In this document: positions 24,679-33,034 of the stretch, one piece after another | How positions within the stretch are numbered: position 1 is the first letter of the stretch | Layout: each line of letters opens with the position of its first letter | Assembly: GCA_964245825.1 (NCBI GenBank) | Contig: CAXTNT010000008.1 | Location: forward strand, 98,188-162,187 | Direction: 5' to 3' | DNA from: CAJCIY01 sp964245825 | GTDB taxonomy: Bacteria > Actinomycetota > Actinomycetes > Mycobacteriales > CAJCIY01 | Length of the DNA stretch: 64,000 bases | Translations under genes and position numbers: made by a program | The notes under the pieces: generated by a model | The model's input: the letters and a program-made list of their open reading frames with translations, nothing else | Told to the model about the DNA's origin: nothing | Databases searched by the model: none

Positions 24679-26421
24679 GTGCGGCTGTCCGTGCGCGGGA
24701 CGCGTCGCGTCTTCGCGCGCGCGTCCGGCGACGACGGCCTCTCCCTGCTCGAGGTCGTGGTGTCGCTGATGATCATCGCGGTGGTGATGACGTCGGCCGC
24801 CGGCTTCTTCCTGAACAGCCTGAAGAGCACCGGCGGCGCCAGCGCGCGCCAGACCGCTGTCAACGTCGTCAACCAACAGCTCGAAACGATCCGTGCGGTG
24901 CCGGCAGTGGCGCTCGTCACCGGTCGCACCCTGACGTCCGTGCAGGCGCTCCTGTCGTGGTCGGGAGCCGCAGCGCTGACGCTGTACGACGACACGAGCA
25001 ACACCCAGACCGGTGCCCTGGACTACGACCCGACCGCCACCGCGTCCAGTGTGGCGGCGGTCCCGACGACGTCGACCCAGACTGTGAATGACGAGCAGTT
25101 CGTCGTCCGCACCTTCATCGACCCCTGCTGGCTCCCGGTCGGGACCGCGCAGACGGCCGCCATCAACAACCTTGCGTGCGGCCCGACGTACACGGCGAAC
25201 ACCTCGACCAGCGCAACGACCATGCTCTTGCGGGTCACCGTGGCCGCTACCTGGGTCGGCGGTAGCTCGACGGACTGCACTACCGGCTGCACGTACTCCG
25301 CGAGCACGCTGGTGGACTCGCACAACGACCCGCAGTTCCAGAGCTACATCTCACAGCCGGTCATCACCGGCATCTCGCCGAGCACCATCGGCGCCGGTGC
25401 GACGGCGACGATCACCGTTGCGGGCTCCGGCTATGTCGCCGGCGCCACGGCCAGCAGCTGTGCCAACGCGACGGTCGGGACCATCAACCAGAGTACGAAC
25501 ACGGGTGTCCAGATCCAGATCCCGATCACGGCCGGCTCGTCGCCCGGGACGTGCACCTTGACGATCACCAACCCCGACGGGGGCAGCGTCAACACCACGT
25601 TCACGATCAGCCAGCCGCCGACGATCAGCTCCATCTCCCCCGCGGTGCTGAACTACGCCAGCGGCTCGCTGACGATCACCGGCGCCAACTTCGGCAGCTC
25701 GACCGTCGTACCGGCCTCCGGCACGTGGGCCACCACGAGCAGGTCGGGGACCACCGGGATCACCGGCACGTACACGGCGAATGCGCCCGCCGCGGGCAGC
25801 GTGGCCGTCGCGGTCACCAACGCCGACGGCGGCCAGGGCGCCGGCAGCATCACCGTGTCCCAGTCCCACCCGGTCGTCACGACCAAGAGCACCTCGAGCG
25901 TCGTCGCGGGGCAGCCGACCAGCGTGACCCTGACGGGCACCGACTTCGCACCGACGGGGGAGACCATCTCCGTGGTCGGCGCCACCGTGACCGGTTACGT
26001 GTACGCCGCGAACTCCGTGTCCTTCACCCTGCTGGCAGCAGGCTTTCCGCGGCCCATCAGCCTGGCCGTCGTCAACCCGGACAACGGCACCTCGGCGGGC
26101 GTGACCCTGTCCGTCGGCACGTCCAGCCCGGTGGTGACCGGCTTCTCGCCCCTCACCATCACCCGCGGCACGCCCACCGCCATCACGGTGACGGGCACCG
26201 GGTTCGTCACCACCCCGACCCTGCCCGAGGTCATCGTCAGGTACGGCGGCCTGACGCTCATCGACCAGCTCGCGACCAGCGCGACCAGCACCGCAGGGTC
26301 CTTCACCGCCACGGTCCCGACGTTCGGGTGGTTCCCGGGCACGTACCCCATGACCGTCCAGGTCAGGAACGCCGACGGCGGCCTGAGCGCGACCTACTCG
26401 ATCAGCTTGGTCCTCCGGTGA
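24679..26421 (+). CDS. PilV-like minor pilin with four IPT/TIG-like domains
   Basis: A 580-residue prepilin. The leader ends at Gly20, followed by LSLLE (Glu5 kept) and a hydrophobic helix, as in PilV/PulG-type minor pilins. A pilin head runs to about residue 224. Four consecutive Ig-like modules of 80-100 residues follow, starting near residues 226, 312, 396 and 481. Each opens with a PxIxxxxP-like strand and has the ITGxxF/G pattern (TITVAGSGYV; LTITGANFG; VTLTGTDFA; ITVTGTGFV) and an NxDGG turn, as in IPT/TIG domains. CAGGAGGA precedes GTG 24679. The stop overlaps the next pilin gene. The modules would project from the pilus and probably bind a surface or another subunit (inference). Confidence 0.85.
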   Translation: MRLSVRGTRRVFARASGDDGLSLLEVVVSLMIIAVVMTSAAGFFLNSLKSTGGASARQTAVNVVNQQLETIRAVPAVALVTGRTLTSVQALLSWSGAAALTLYDDTSNTQTGALDYDPTATASSVAAVPTTSTQTVNDEQFVVRTFIDPCWLPVGTAQTAAINNLACGPTYTANTSTSATTMLLRVTVAATWVGGSSTDCTTGCTYSASTLVDSHNDPQFQSYISQPVITGISPSTIGAGATATITVAGSGYVAGATASSCANATVGTINQSTNTGVQIQIPITAGSSPGTCTLTITNPDGGSVNTTFTISQPPTISSISPAVLNYASGSLTITGANFGSSTVVPASGTWATTSRSGTTGITGTYTANAPAAGSVAVAVTNADGGQGAGSITVSQSHPVVTTKSTSSVVAGQPTSVTLTGTDFAPTGETISVVGATVTGYVYAANSVSFTLLAAGFPRPISLAVVNPDNGTSAGVTLSVGTSSPVVTGFSPLTITRGTPTAITVTGTGFVTTPTLPEVIVRYGGLTLIDQLATSATSTAGSFTATVPTFGWFPGTYPMTVQVRNADGGLSATYSISLVLR

Positions 26422-27116
26422 TCGCCCGGCTGGGCCGGCTGAGGTCTCGAAGCAGAGACCCGGACGAGGGCTTCACCCTGGTCGAGCTGATGGTGGCGAT
26501 GTTCCTGTTCGCGGTGGTGCTTGCCCTGGTGGCGAGTGCCACCGTCGTCATGGCCCGCTCGCTGCGTAAGCAGCAGGCCCAGTCCGACAACCTCGACGGC
26601 TCCCGGAAGGTGATCAACCTCTTGGACCGCCAGGTCCGGTACGCCAACGCCATCACCCAGCCCGGCCCGAACACCGCCGGCACCGCCACCTACGTCGAGT
26701 GGCAGACCGGCGACACCAACCAACCGCAGACCTGCTACCAGTGGAAGCTCGACTCCGCCTCGGGCGTCTTGGCGTACCGGACCTGGCCGGCCACCACCAT
26801 GGTGGCCACGGCCTGGAACAACGAGGCCTTCGGCGCGGTCGCCATCGCCGGTACGCCGGTCTTCCAGACGACCGCGGACCCCGGGCCGACGGGAACCGCC
26901 ACCGCGACCCCGACGGCGTCCGCCTCCGCGGGCCCGATCGTCACCAGTCACGCGGCACTGACCATCACGTTCGGCTTGACGCACGGAAGCCCCGTCACCA
27001 CGACGAAGAGCGCGGTGACGCTGGCCGCGATCGGCACCACCGGCACCGCCACCCCGGCCAACACCTGCGCCGTCGTGAAGTCCGCCGGCGGCGCGGTGCT
27101 GGTGACGCGGCCATGA
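26418..27116 (+). CDS. PilW/GspJ-like minor pilin
   Basis: A 232-residue prepilin: 18-residue leader ending Gly18, FTLVE (Glu5 present), a hydrophobic helix and an alpha-helical extension (NLDGSRKVINLLDRQVRYA) typical of PilW/GspJ. The head is Thr/Ala-rich and contains a low-complexity linker of GTATATPTASASA type near residue 160. GTG 26418 overlaps the upstream stop and its own stop overlaps the next start, so the three minor pilins are translationally coupled. It likely helps form the pilus-initiation complex at the tip. Confidence 0.85.
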   Translation: MIARLGRLRSRSRDPDEGFTLVELMVAMFLFAVVLALVASATVVMARSLRKQQAQSDNLDGSRKVINLLDRQVRYANAITQPGPNTAGTATYVEWQTGDTNQPQTCYQWKLDSASGVLAYRTWPATTMVATAWNNEAFGAVAIAGTPVFQTTADPGPTGTATATPTASASAGPIVTSHAALTITFGLTHGSPVTTTKSAVTLAAIGTTGTATPANTCAVVKSAGGAVLVTRP

Positions 27117-28828
27117 CCCGCCGGGCCCGCCGGATGTCGGTCCCGACGCGTCTCCTGAGCGCCGGGCGGCGCCGGCTGCTCGGCGCAGCGGACGGCGAGA
27201 CCGGCTTCGCCCTGATCTTCACCCTGCTGCTGATCTTCATCGTGTCGTCGCTGTCCATCGCCGTGGCGGGGATCGTGTACAACCAGGTGCAGCCGACCCA
27301 GTACCAGCGCAAGGACGTGGCGGCCGTGAACGCCGCCGCTGCGGGACTACAGGTCTCCCTGGACCAGATCCGCGCCGCGACCAGGACCGACGGCAACGGC
27401 AACCTGGTCGGCGTGCTGGCTCAGCTCCGCTGCACGGGCAGCTCGGGCGCCCTCTTCTACGCCTCCACGGGTACGTCGGTGACGGCCGCCGGTGCCACCT
27501 TCGCCGGCACCGTGAACACGACCGCGGGCAACAGCGCATCCAGCGGCACGCTCCGCTACTCCACGTCCGTCGCCTACTACCAGACCGATCCCTCCGACCG
27601 GTCGCTCAGCTGGCTTGCGGCCAACGCGCTGTCGTGTCCGCTGTCAGCGACCCCCAACTTCGCCTACCTGCAGACGCACGGGGTGGTGAGCGGCCAGGCG
27701 ACCGTGTCCGGCGACCGCACCCAACATGCGACATACACGTTCGCCACCTCGAACCAGAACGCGCTCGGTGGCCGGCTCGTCCCGCTGGGCTCGAGCCCGG
27801 CGATGTGCGTGGACGCCGGGGCGAATCCCACGGTCGGGACCGTCCTCACGATGAAGCCGTGCCTGGCGATCGGGACACCCCAGCAGTCGTGGTCCTACCG
27901 CCAGGACCTGACCCTGTTCTACCAGGGCAACGCCACCCGGAACCTGTGCATCCAGGCCACCACCGTGGTGGGCTCGAACGCGACCCTCCAGACCTGTACG
28001 GGCAGTGGGACCGGCTCGACCTACCCGTACGCCGCGGGCCAGCAGGTCCAGGAGTGGCCGTTCAACGACTTTGGCCACTTCGCCGCGGCCGCCCTCGGTG
28101 GCGGCTACGGAGCCACCTGTCTCGACCCGGCCGGACAGACCGCGACGAGCCAGGCGGCCGCAGGCGTCAACCTCGTGGTGCAGATCTGTGACAACATCAA
28201 TCCAGGGCTCAACTCGTGGAACCCGGACCCGCAGGTGGGGGCCGGCCTGGCGGGCGGGAACACCTCTGGCCAGCCAGGTGCGCCGACCCGTCAGTTCGTG
28301 AACTACGCGGAGTTCGGCCGCTGCCTGGATATCACGAACACGAACGTCTACACCGACCACCTGATCGACTATCCCTGCAAGCAGGCGCCGGACAGCACCC
28401 AGCTCACCTTCAACCAGGTCTGGACCTACACGCCGCTGGGCAGCACCGGCTACGGCACCATGACGGTCACCACGGGCGGCACCCCCTACTGCCTGACGGC
28501 GCCGAGCAGTGGCGTGCTCATCACGGTCGCGGCCCTCGGCACCGGCAGCGCCGGCTGCACGACGGCACCGACGCCCTACCAGCTCTGGCAGGCCACCGGG
28601 AACCTGGCGGGCAACTACCCGAACTCCGACGAGCTGGTGAACAAGCAGCTGTCCCTGTGCCTGTCGGCGTCGTCGGCGCCCAACGGCAACCTCACCCCGG
28701 GCTCGTCGAACATCATCGTCGAGGCGTGCAACGGAACCCTGCGGGAGAAGTGGAACGCCCCACCCACGACGCCGGGGACCGGCCTGGGCAACATCGGCGA
28801 GGACATCGGCGGCACGACGAACAGCTGA
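27113..28828 (+). CDS. PilX/GspK-like minor pilin fused to ricin-type lectin repeats
   Basis: A 571-residue protein. The N-terminus is a PilX-type prepilin: a long leader ending at Gly31, then FALIFTLLLIFIVSSL, with Phe where other pilins have Glu5. Lack of Glu5 is the mark of GspK/PilX-type tip subunits. From about residue 225 the sequence shows six repeats with a C-[VIL]-[DQT] start and a QxW-like end: QSW, QEW, NSW, QVW, QLW, EKW. That number fits two ricin-B-like beta-trefoils. It is co-translated with the two preceding minor pilins. I infer a sugar-binding adhesin at the pilus tip; ligand unknown. Confidence 0.85.
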   Translation: MTRRARRMSVPTRLLSAGRRRLLGAADGETGFALIFTLLLIFIVSSLSIAVAGIVYNQVQPTQYQRKDVAAVNAAAAGLQVSLDQIRAATRTDGNGNLVGVLAQLRCTGSSGALFYASTGTSVTAAGATFAGTVNTTAGNSASSGTLRYSTSVAYYQTDPSDRSLSWLAANALSCPLSATPNFAYLQTHGVVSGQATVSGDRTQHATYTFATSNQNALGGRLVPLGSSPAMCVDAGANPTVGTVLTMKPCLAIGTPQQSWSYRQDLTLFYQGNATRNLCIQATTVVGSNATLQTCTGSGTGSTYPYAAGQQVQEWPFNDFGHFAAAALGGGYGATCLDPAGQTATSQAAAGVNLVVQICDNINPGLNSWNPDPQVGAGLAGGNTSGQPGAPTRQFVNYAEFGRCLDITNTNVYTDHLIDYPCKQAPDSTQLTFNQVWTYTPLGSTGYGTMTVTTGGTPYCLTAPSSGVLITVAALGTGSAGCTTAPTPYQLWQATGNLAGNYPNSDELVNKQLSLCLSASSAPNGNLTPGSSNIIVEACNGTLREKWNAPPTTPGTGLGNIGEDIGGTTNS

Positions 28829-28914
28829 CACCTGGTCCGGGCGGTGGGCGAACCCCAGCCCCGGGCGGTGGACGGCGCCCTCCAGCCGGTCGCGCCCGTG
28901 CCGATACTGCACAG

Positions 28915-29697
28915 GTGGCGACCCTGACCGTCGTGCTCGCCGCCGTGGCAGGCCTGCTCGTCGGCTCGTTCCTCAACGTCGTCGTCTGGCGCGTCCCGCG
29001 CGGTGAGTCGATCAACCAGCCGGCGAGCCACTGCCCGCGCTGCGACACGCCCATCCGCCCCGGCGACAACGTGCCGGTGCTCTCCTGGCTGCTGCTCCGC
29101 GGACGCTGCCGGTCCTGCCGCGCGGCGATCAGCCTCCGCTATCCGCTGGTCGAGCTGGCGACCGCGGGGCTGTTCGCCGGTATGGCGGCGCGTTTCGGGC
29201 CGCACGCGGTGTTGCCGGCCTACCTCTACCTGGTGGCGATCGGCGTCGCCCTGGCCCTGATCGACCTCGACGTGAAGCGGCTGCCCAACGCGATCGTGCT
29301 GCCGTCGTACGGCGTCGCGGCCGCGCTGCTGGGCGTGGCCGCGCTGGTGGGCCACGACGTCGCCCGGCCGGTCCGGGCCCTCGTCGGCATGGTCGCGTAC
29401 TACGGCCTGTTCCTGCTGCTGCGGCTGATCTATCCCCGGGGCATGGGCTTCGGTGACGTGAAGCTGGCCGGGGTGCTGGGGCTCTACCTCGGCTGGCTCG
29501 GCTACGGCGTCCTGCTCGTCGGCTACCTCGCGGGCGCATTGCTCGGCGGGGTCATCGGCATCGCCCTGCTCGCCGCCCGCCGGGCGGAGCGCAAGACCGC
29601 CATCCCGTACGGGCCATTCATGGTGGCCGGGGCGCTGGTGGCGGTCTTCGCCGGCGTGCCCCTCGCGCATGCCTACCTGGCTGCCGCGGGCAGCTGA
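28915..29697 (+). CDS. pilD: Prepilin leader peptidase / N-methyltransferase
   Basis: A 260-residue A24-family aspartic peptidase in the membrane. It removes prepilin leaders after Gly and methylates the new N-terminus. The cytoplasmic zinc loop has two CxxC pairs (HCPRCDTPI, RCRSCRAAI), as in full-length bifunctional enzymes. The catalytic aspartates lie in ALIDLDVKRLPN and in GFGDVKLAG. GTG 28915 gives the usual short N-terminus before the first helix. It lies 86 bases after the lectin pilin, with no promoter-like element of the pilus type in between. All five prepilins in this locus are its likely substrates. Confidence 0.95.
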   Translation: MATLTVVLAAVAGLLVGSFLNVVVWRVPRGESINQPASHCPRCDTPIRPGDNVPVLSWLLLRGRCRSCRAAISLRYPLVELATAGLFAGMAARFGPHAVLPAYLYLVAIGVALALIDLDVKRLPNAIVLPSYGVAAALLGVAALVGHDVARPVRALVGMVAYYGLFLLLRLIYPRGMGFGDVKLAGVLGLYLGWLGYGVLLVGYLAGALLGGVIGIALLAARRAERKTAIPYGPFMVAGALVAVFAGVPLAHAYLAAAGS

Positions 29698-29745
29698 GCA
29701 GAGCGCAAAGCGCGTGCCCGGCGACCCGCGGGCGCGGCGAGTTCC

Positions 29746-29773
29746 TCAAGACTCACCGCGATCGGCCCGACAC
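29746..29773 (+). promoter_or_regulatory. Sigma-28-like promoter of pilM-N-O
   Basis: TCAAG (29746-29750), 15 bases, then CCCGACAC (29766-29773). It lies about 40-55 bases before the candidate pilM starts. The -10 is the least canonical of the six, but spacing and -35 are exact. Confidence 0.55.
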
Positions 29774-29826
29774 CCCTTCAGAGTGCGGCGGCCGATCCCC
29801 GTACACAGTCAGTGAAGGTGGGCCCG

Positions 29827-30915
29827 TTGGCGACATCGATGGGGTCGTTGGGTCGGCGCGGGGCGGTGGGGCTCGACATCGGCACCTGCGCCGTCCGGGC
29901 AGCCGAGCTCAGCGTCGGTGCGGACAGTGCGACGCTGCACAAGTTCGGCCAGGTGGCCCTGCCCGAGGGTGCCGTCCGCGACGGGGAGATCCATGACCCG
30001 GACGCGGTGACCGCCGCCGTCAAGCAGCTCTGGGCGACCGTCAGGTTCGCCAGCCGGAAGGTTGTCATCGGGGTCGCGAACCAGCGCGTGGTCGTGCGTC
30101 AGGTGGACTTGCCGTGGATGCCGGAAAAGGAACTGCGCAGGAGCCTGTCGCTGCAGGTCGGCGACCTGATCCCGATGCCGGTCGACCAGGCTGTCCTCGA
30201 CTTCCACACCATCGAGGAGGTCACCGACGAGGAGGGCCGCCGACTGCTGCGGGTCATGCTCGTGGCCGCCGGCAAGGAGATGGTCGCCGCCGCCGTGGAC
30301 GCCGTCGGCAAGGCCGGCCTGCATCCGGTGATGGTCGACCTCACCCCGTTCGCCGTCCTGCGCTCGCTCGGCGGCGGTGGCGGCACCCTGGGCCTGGACG
30401 TGGACTCCGAGGCCATCGTGGAGGTCGGCGCCGACGTCACCAACATCGTGGTGCACCACAACGGCCAGCCCCGGTTCGTCCGGGTGCTGCTTCTCGGTGG
30501 CGGCGACGTCACCGACACCATGGCCGAGCGGATGGGCGTCGACCACATGACCGCCGAGGGCACCAAGCTGGGCATGGTCCTCGCGCCCGACCCGTCGAGC
30601 ATCGACTCGCACCCCGCCAGCCGGGCCATGGAGTCCTCCGCCGGCCACTGGATCGACGAGGTGCGCCAGTCGCTCGACTTCCACGTCAGCCAGTCCGGTG
30701 GCGTACGCATCCGCCGGATCGTGCTGACGGGCGGGGCCTCGCAGCTCGGTGGTCTCGCGCAGCGGCTCGCCACCGCCTCCCGACTGCCCGTCGTCGTCGC
30801 CTCGCCGCTGTCGGGGCTCAAGCTCGGTCGTACCGGCCTCGAACCCGACCAGCTTGCGTCGGTACAGGCCCGGCTGGCGGTCCCCGTCGGGCTGGCCCTG
30901 GGGCGGGCGTCGTGA
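29827..30915 (+). CDS. pilM: Type IV pilus assembly ATPase PilM
   Basis: A 362-residue actin-like (SHS2/FtsA-type) protein. It starts with the phosphate-1 loop AVGLDIGTCAVRAAEL and has phosphate-2-like IVEVGADVTNIVV and adenosine-type VLTGGASQLGGL motifs. PilM sits in the cytoplasm, binds the PilN tail and couples motor to alignment complex. TTG 29827 is preferred because AAGGTGGG lies ahead of it; GTG 29812 would add five residues. The stop overlaps the pilN start. Confidence 0.9.
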   Translation: MATSMGSLGRRGAVGLDIGTCAVRAAELSVGADSATLHKFGQVALPEGAVRDGEIHDPDAVTAAVKQLWATVRFASRKVVIGVANQRVVVRQVDLPWMPEKELRRSLSLQVGDLIPMPVDQAVLDFHTIEEVTDEEGRRLLRVMLVAAGKEMVAAAVDAVGKAGLHPVMVDLTPFAVLRSLGGGGGTLGLDVDSEAIVEVGADVTNIVVHHNGQPRFVRVLLLGGGDVTDTMAERMGVDHMTAEGTKLGMVLAPDPSSIDSHPASRAMESSAGHWIDEVRQSLDFHVSQSGGVRIRRIVLTGGASQLGGLAQRLATASRLPVVVASPLSGLKLGRTGLEPDQLASVQARLAVPVGLALGRAS

Positions 30916-31607
30916 CCACCTCGCTGGAGCCGGGCGCGACGGTCGCCCCCGGCGTACCCGGGCCGGCCATCGGCCGACTCGCGGAGCTGCCGGGCGTCAA
31001 CCTGATGCCACCGGAGATCGCCGAGCACGTGGCGGTGCAACGGACGAAGGCAGCCTGCGGTGCGGCCGTCGTACTCTCGCTGGTCGCGGTGGCCGGTCTT
31101 TACTACCAGGCCCAGCACGGCGTGACGTCGGCCCGCTCCGACCTGGCCGCAGCCCAGCAGCAGCAGGTCGGCGCCGCGGGCAGCGTCAGCAAGCTCCAGC
31201 CGGTCGCCGCCGTGTACGCCCAGGTCACCGAGGCGAAGACGCAGGTGTCCGAGGCCCTCGGCGGGGAGATCCGGTGGTCGGGCAAGCTCAACGACCTCTC
31301 GCTCTCGATCCCGGCCAACGTGTGGCTGACCTCGCTCACCGTGACCACCGGTGGCAGCGCCAACGGGGCGCTCGCGACGACGGGGCTGGACAGCATCAGC
31401 TTCCAGGGGCTCGCGAACAGCCGGGACACCGTCGCCACCTGGCTGAACTCACTGGCCACGGAGAAGGGCTACACGAACCCGTACGTCAGCTCGACGGCCG
31501 AGACCGTCATCGGCTCCCGGGTGTTCGTGTCATTCACGTCCACGGTGACCGTGACGGCCGCCGCCTTGTCGGGTCGCTACACGCCGGCCACAGCTGGGGA
31601 GAACTGA
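30912..31607 (+). CDS. pilN: Type IV pilus alignment protein PilN
   Basis: A 231-residue bitopic protein: a cytoplasmic tail with the PilM-binding motif GVNLMPPEI near residue 28, one membrane helix at about residues 50-68, a coiled-coil stretch (SDLAAAQQQQV) and an extracytoplasmic ferredoxin-like domain (IPANVWLTSLTV). The motif and the place between pilM and pilO identify it. Start GTG 30912 overlaps pilM and the stop shares a base with pilO (TGATG). Confidence 0.88.
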   Translation: MTTSLEPGATVAPGVPGPAIGRLAELPGVNLMPPEIAEHVAVQRTKAACGAAVVLSLVAVAGLYYQAQHGVTSARSDLAAAQQQQVGAAGSVSKLQPVAAVYAQVTEAKTQVSEALGGEIRWSGKLNDLSLSIPANVWLTSLTVTTGGSANGALATTGLDSISFQGLANSRDTVATWLNSLATEKGYTNPYVSSTAETVIGSRVFVSFTSTVTVTAAALSGRYTPATAGEN

Positions 31608-32323
31608 TGACACCCAAGCGTCAGTGGAGCATCCTGACGGCCCTGGCCTGCGTCCTGGTCCTGGTGGCGGGCTTCCTCGTGCTCGTCAAGCCGCAGCACA
31701 GCAAGGCCGCGGCGGTGCAGGCGCAGACCGCGACCGTGCAGGGAGAGATCCAGAGCCTGCGGGCGCAGCTCGCCCGGCTGCAGGAGGAGAGCCGTGGCCT
31801 GGCCGCGCAGCAGGCCGCGCTGGCCCGGCTCGCCCAGCAGCTGCCGGGCAACCCGCAGCTGCCGACGTTGCTGGTCAAGCTGGACGCGGCCGCGAAGAGC
31901 GCCGGTGTCGAGCTGGTGAACGTGGCGCCCGGCAACCCGACCACGCTCCCGCTCACTCCGGTCGGCACCGGTACGGCGGCGCCCGCCGTCGCGGGCACGG
32001 CGGCGCCCGCTGCCACCGGCACGGTGGCGGCCACCGCACCGGCAGCGGCAGGCTCGACGGTCTCCGGCGTCGCCCAGATCCCGGTGGTGCTCACGGTGAC
32101 GGGGGGCTACTTCCAGCTGGAGCGCTTCCTCGACGGGATCGAGGGTCTACGGCGCTCGATGCTGGTGAACAGCTTCTCGCTCGCGTACAAGACCTCGAGC
32201 GGCGCCGGATCCACCACTACCGCGACCATCGGCAAGGGCGAGCTGTCCGCGACGATCACCGCCGCGGTGTTCTCCGCGACGGCGCCGCTCGGCACCACCG
32301 GCTCCGCCACAACGGCCCCCTAA
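31607..32323 (+). CDS. pilO: Type IV pilus alignment protein PilO
   Basis: A 238-residue bitopic protein: one N-terminal membrane helix (ILTALACVLVLVAGFLVLV), a coiled coil (EIQSLRAQLARLQEESRGL) and a periplasmic-type ferredoxin fold (VTGGYFQLERFLDGIEGL). It contains an Ala/Thr/Pro-rich insert (residues about 120-150). It pairs with PilN. ATG 31607 is coupled to the pilN stop. Confidence 0.87.
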   Translation: MTPKRQWSILTALACVLVLVAGFLVLVKPQHSKAAAVQAQTATVQGEIQSLRAQLARLQEESRGLAAQQAALARLAQQLPGNPQLPTLLVKLDAAAKSAGVELVNVAPGNPTTLPLTPVGTGTAAPAVAGTAAPAATGTVAATAPAAAGSTVSGVAQIPVVLTVTGGYFQLERFLDGIEGLRRSMLVNSFSLAYKTSSGAGSTTTATIGKGELSATITAAVFSATAPLGTTGSATTAP

Positions 32324-32333
32324 GGAACCTGAG

Positions 32334-32996
32334 ATGACCCAGTCCCAGCCGCCGGCCGACATGACGCTCGTGGATGAGCGCAGCCGGCGCGAGCTGCTGC
32401 ACGACCGGCGGGCGCTGGGCCTCATCGGCGCCGGCGTCCTCGTCGTCGCGGCGCTCGGCTACTTCGTCGTGCTGCCGCTCGTACACAGCAGTCCAGCCGA
32501 TGACTCCGCCGCCGTGCCGGTGCACCATGCCGCGCGCGTGAGCGCGCCGGCCTCGCCGACCGTCGCGGCAACGCCGGCGGCCGTGGCGACACCGGCCCCG
32601 CGGCTGAACGTCCGCGACCCGTTCTCTCCGCTGTACGTGCCCGTGACGGCGGTGGCGGCGGCGCCGACGTCCGCGGCACCGGTGGCACCGATCGCCGAGA
32701 AGACCCAGACCATCGTCGTGGAGCAGCCCGGCGCGACGGTGACGGCCACGGCGCACTCGGGCACGGCGAAGTACACGCTGAAGTACGTCGCGGCCGCCGC
32801 CGGGAACAAGGTCCAGGTCGTCCTGAACGGCCTGCCTTACACCCTGTCGCTGGGGGAGAGCTTCCCGAACGCGAGCACCAGTCCCGACCCCGGTCCGTTC
32901 CAGTTCACCCAGACGGTCGCCGGTGGGCCGGCACAGTTCCTCTATGGCGACTCGCCCTTCTCGATGCTGCCGGGCGAGACCCAGTACGAGAACTGA
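32334..32996 (+). CDS. PilP-like pilus accessory protein
   Basis: A 220-residue protein with a cytoplasmic N-terminus and one membrane helix at about residues 30-52 (GLIGAGVLVVAALGYFVVLPL). A Pro/Ala-rich linker follows, then an RDPFSPLY segment near residue 97 and a small beta-rich domain (VQVVLNGLPYTLSLGESF). In Gram-negative systems the gene after pilO encodes PilP, which also has an RDPF motif after a linker but is a lipoprotein. Here there is no lipobox and the anchor is a helix. The functional analogy is inferred from position and that motif. Confidence 0.6.
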   Translation: MTQSQPPADMTLVDERSRRELLHDRRALGLIGAGVLVVAALGYFVVLPLVHSSPADDSAAVPVHHAARVSAPASPTVAATPAAVATPAPRLNVRDPFSPLYVPVTAVAAAPTSAAPVAPIAEKTQTIVVEQPGATVTATAHSGTAKYTLKYVAAAAGNKVQVVLNGLPYTLSLGESFPNASTSPDPGPFQFTQTVAGGPAQFLYGDSPFSMLPGETQYEN

Positions 32997-33034
32997 CCCA
33001 CGCCACCGTCCGCGCCGTCGGCCGCGGCGGGCGG

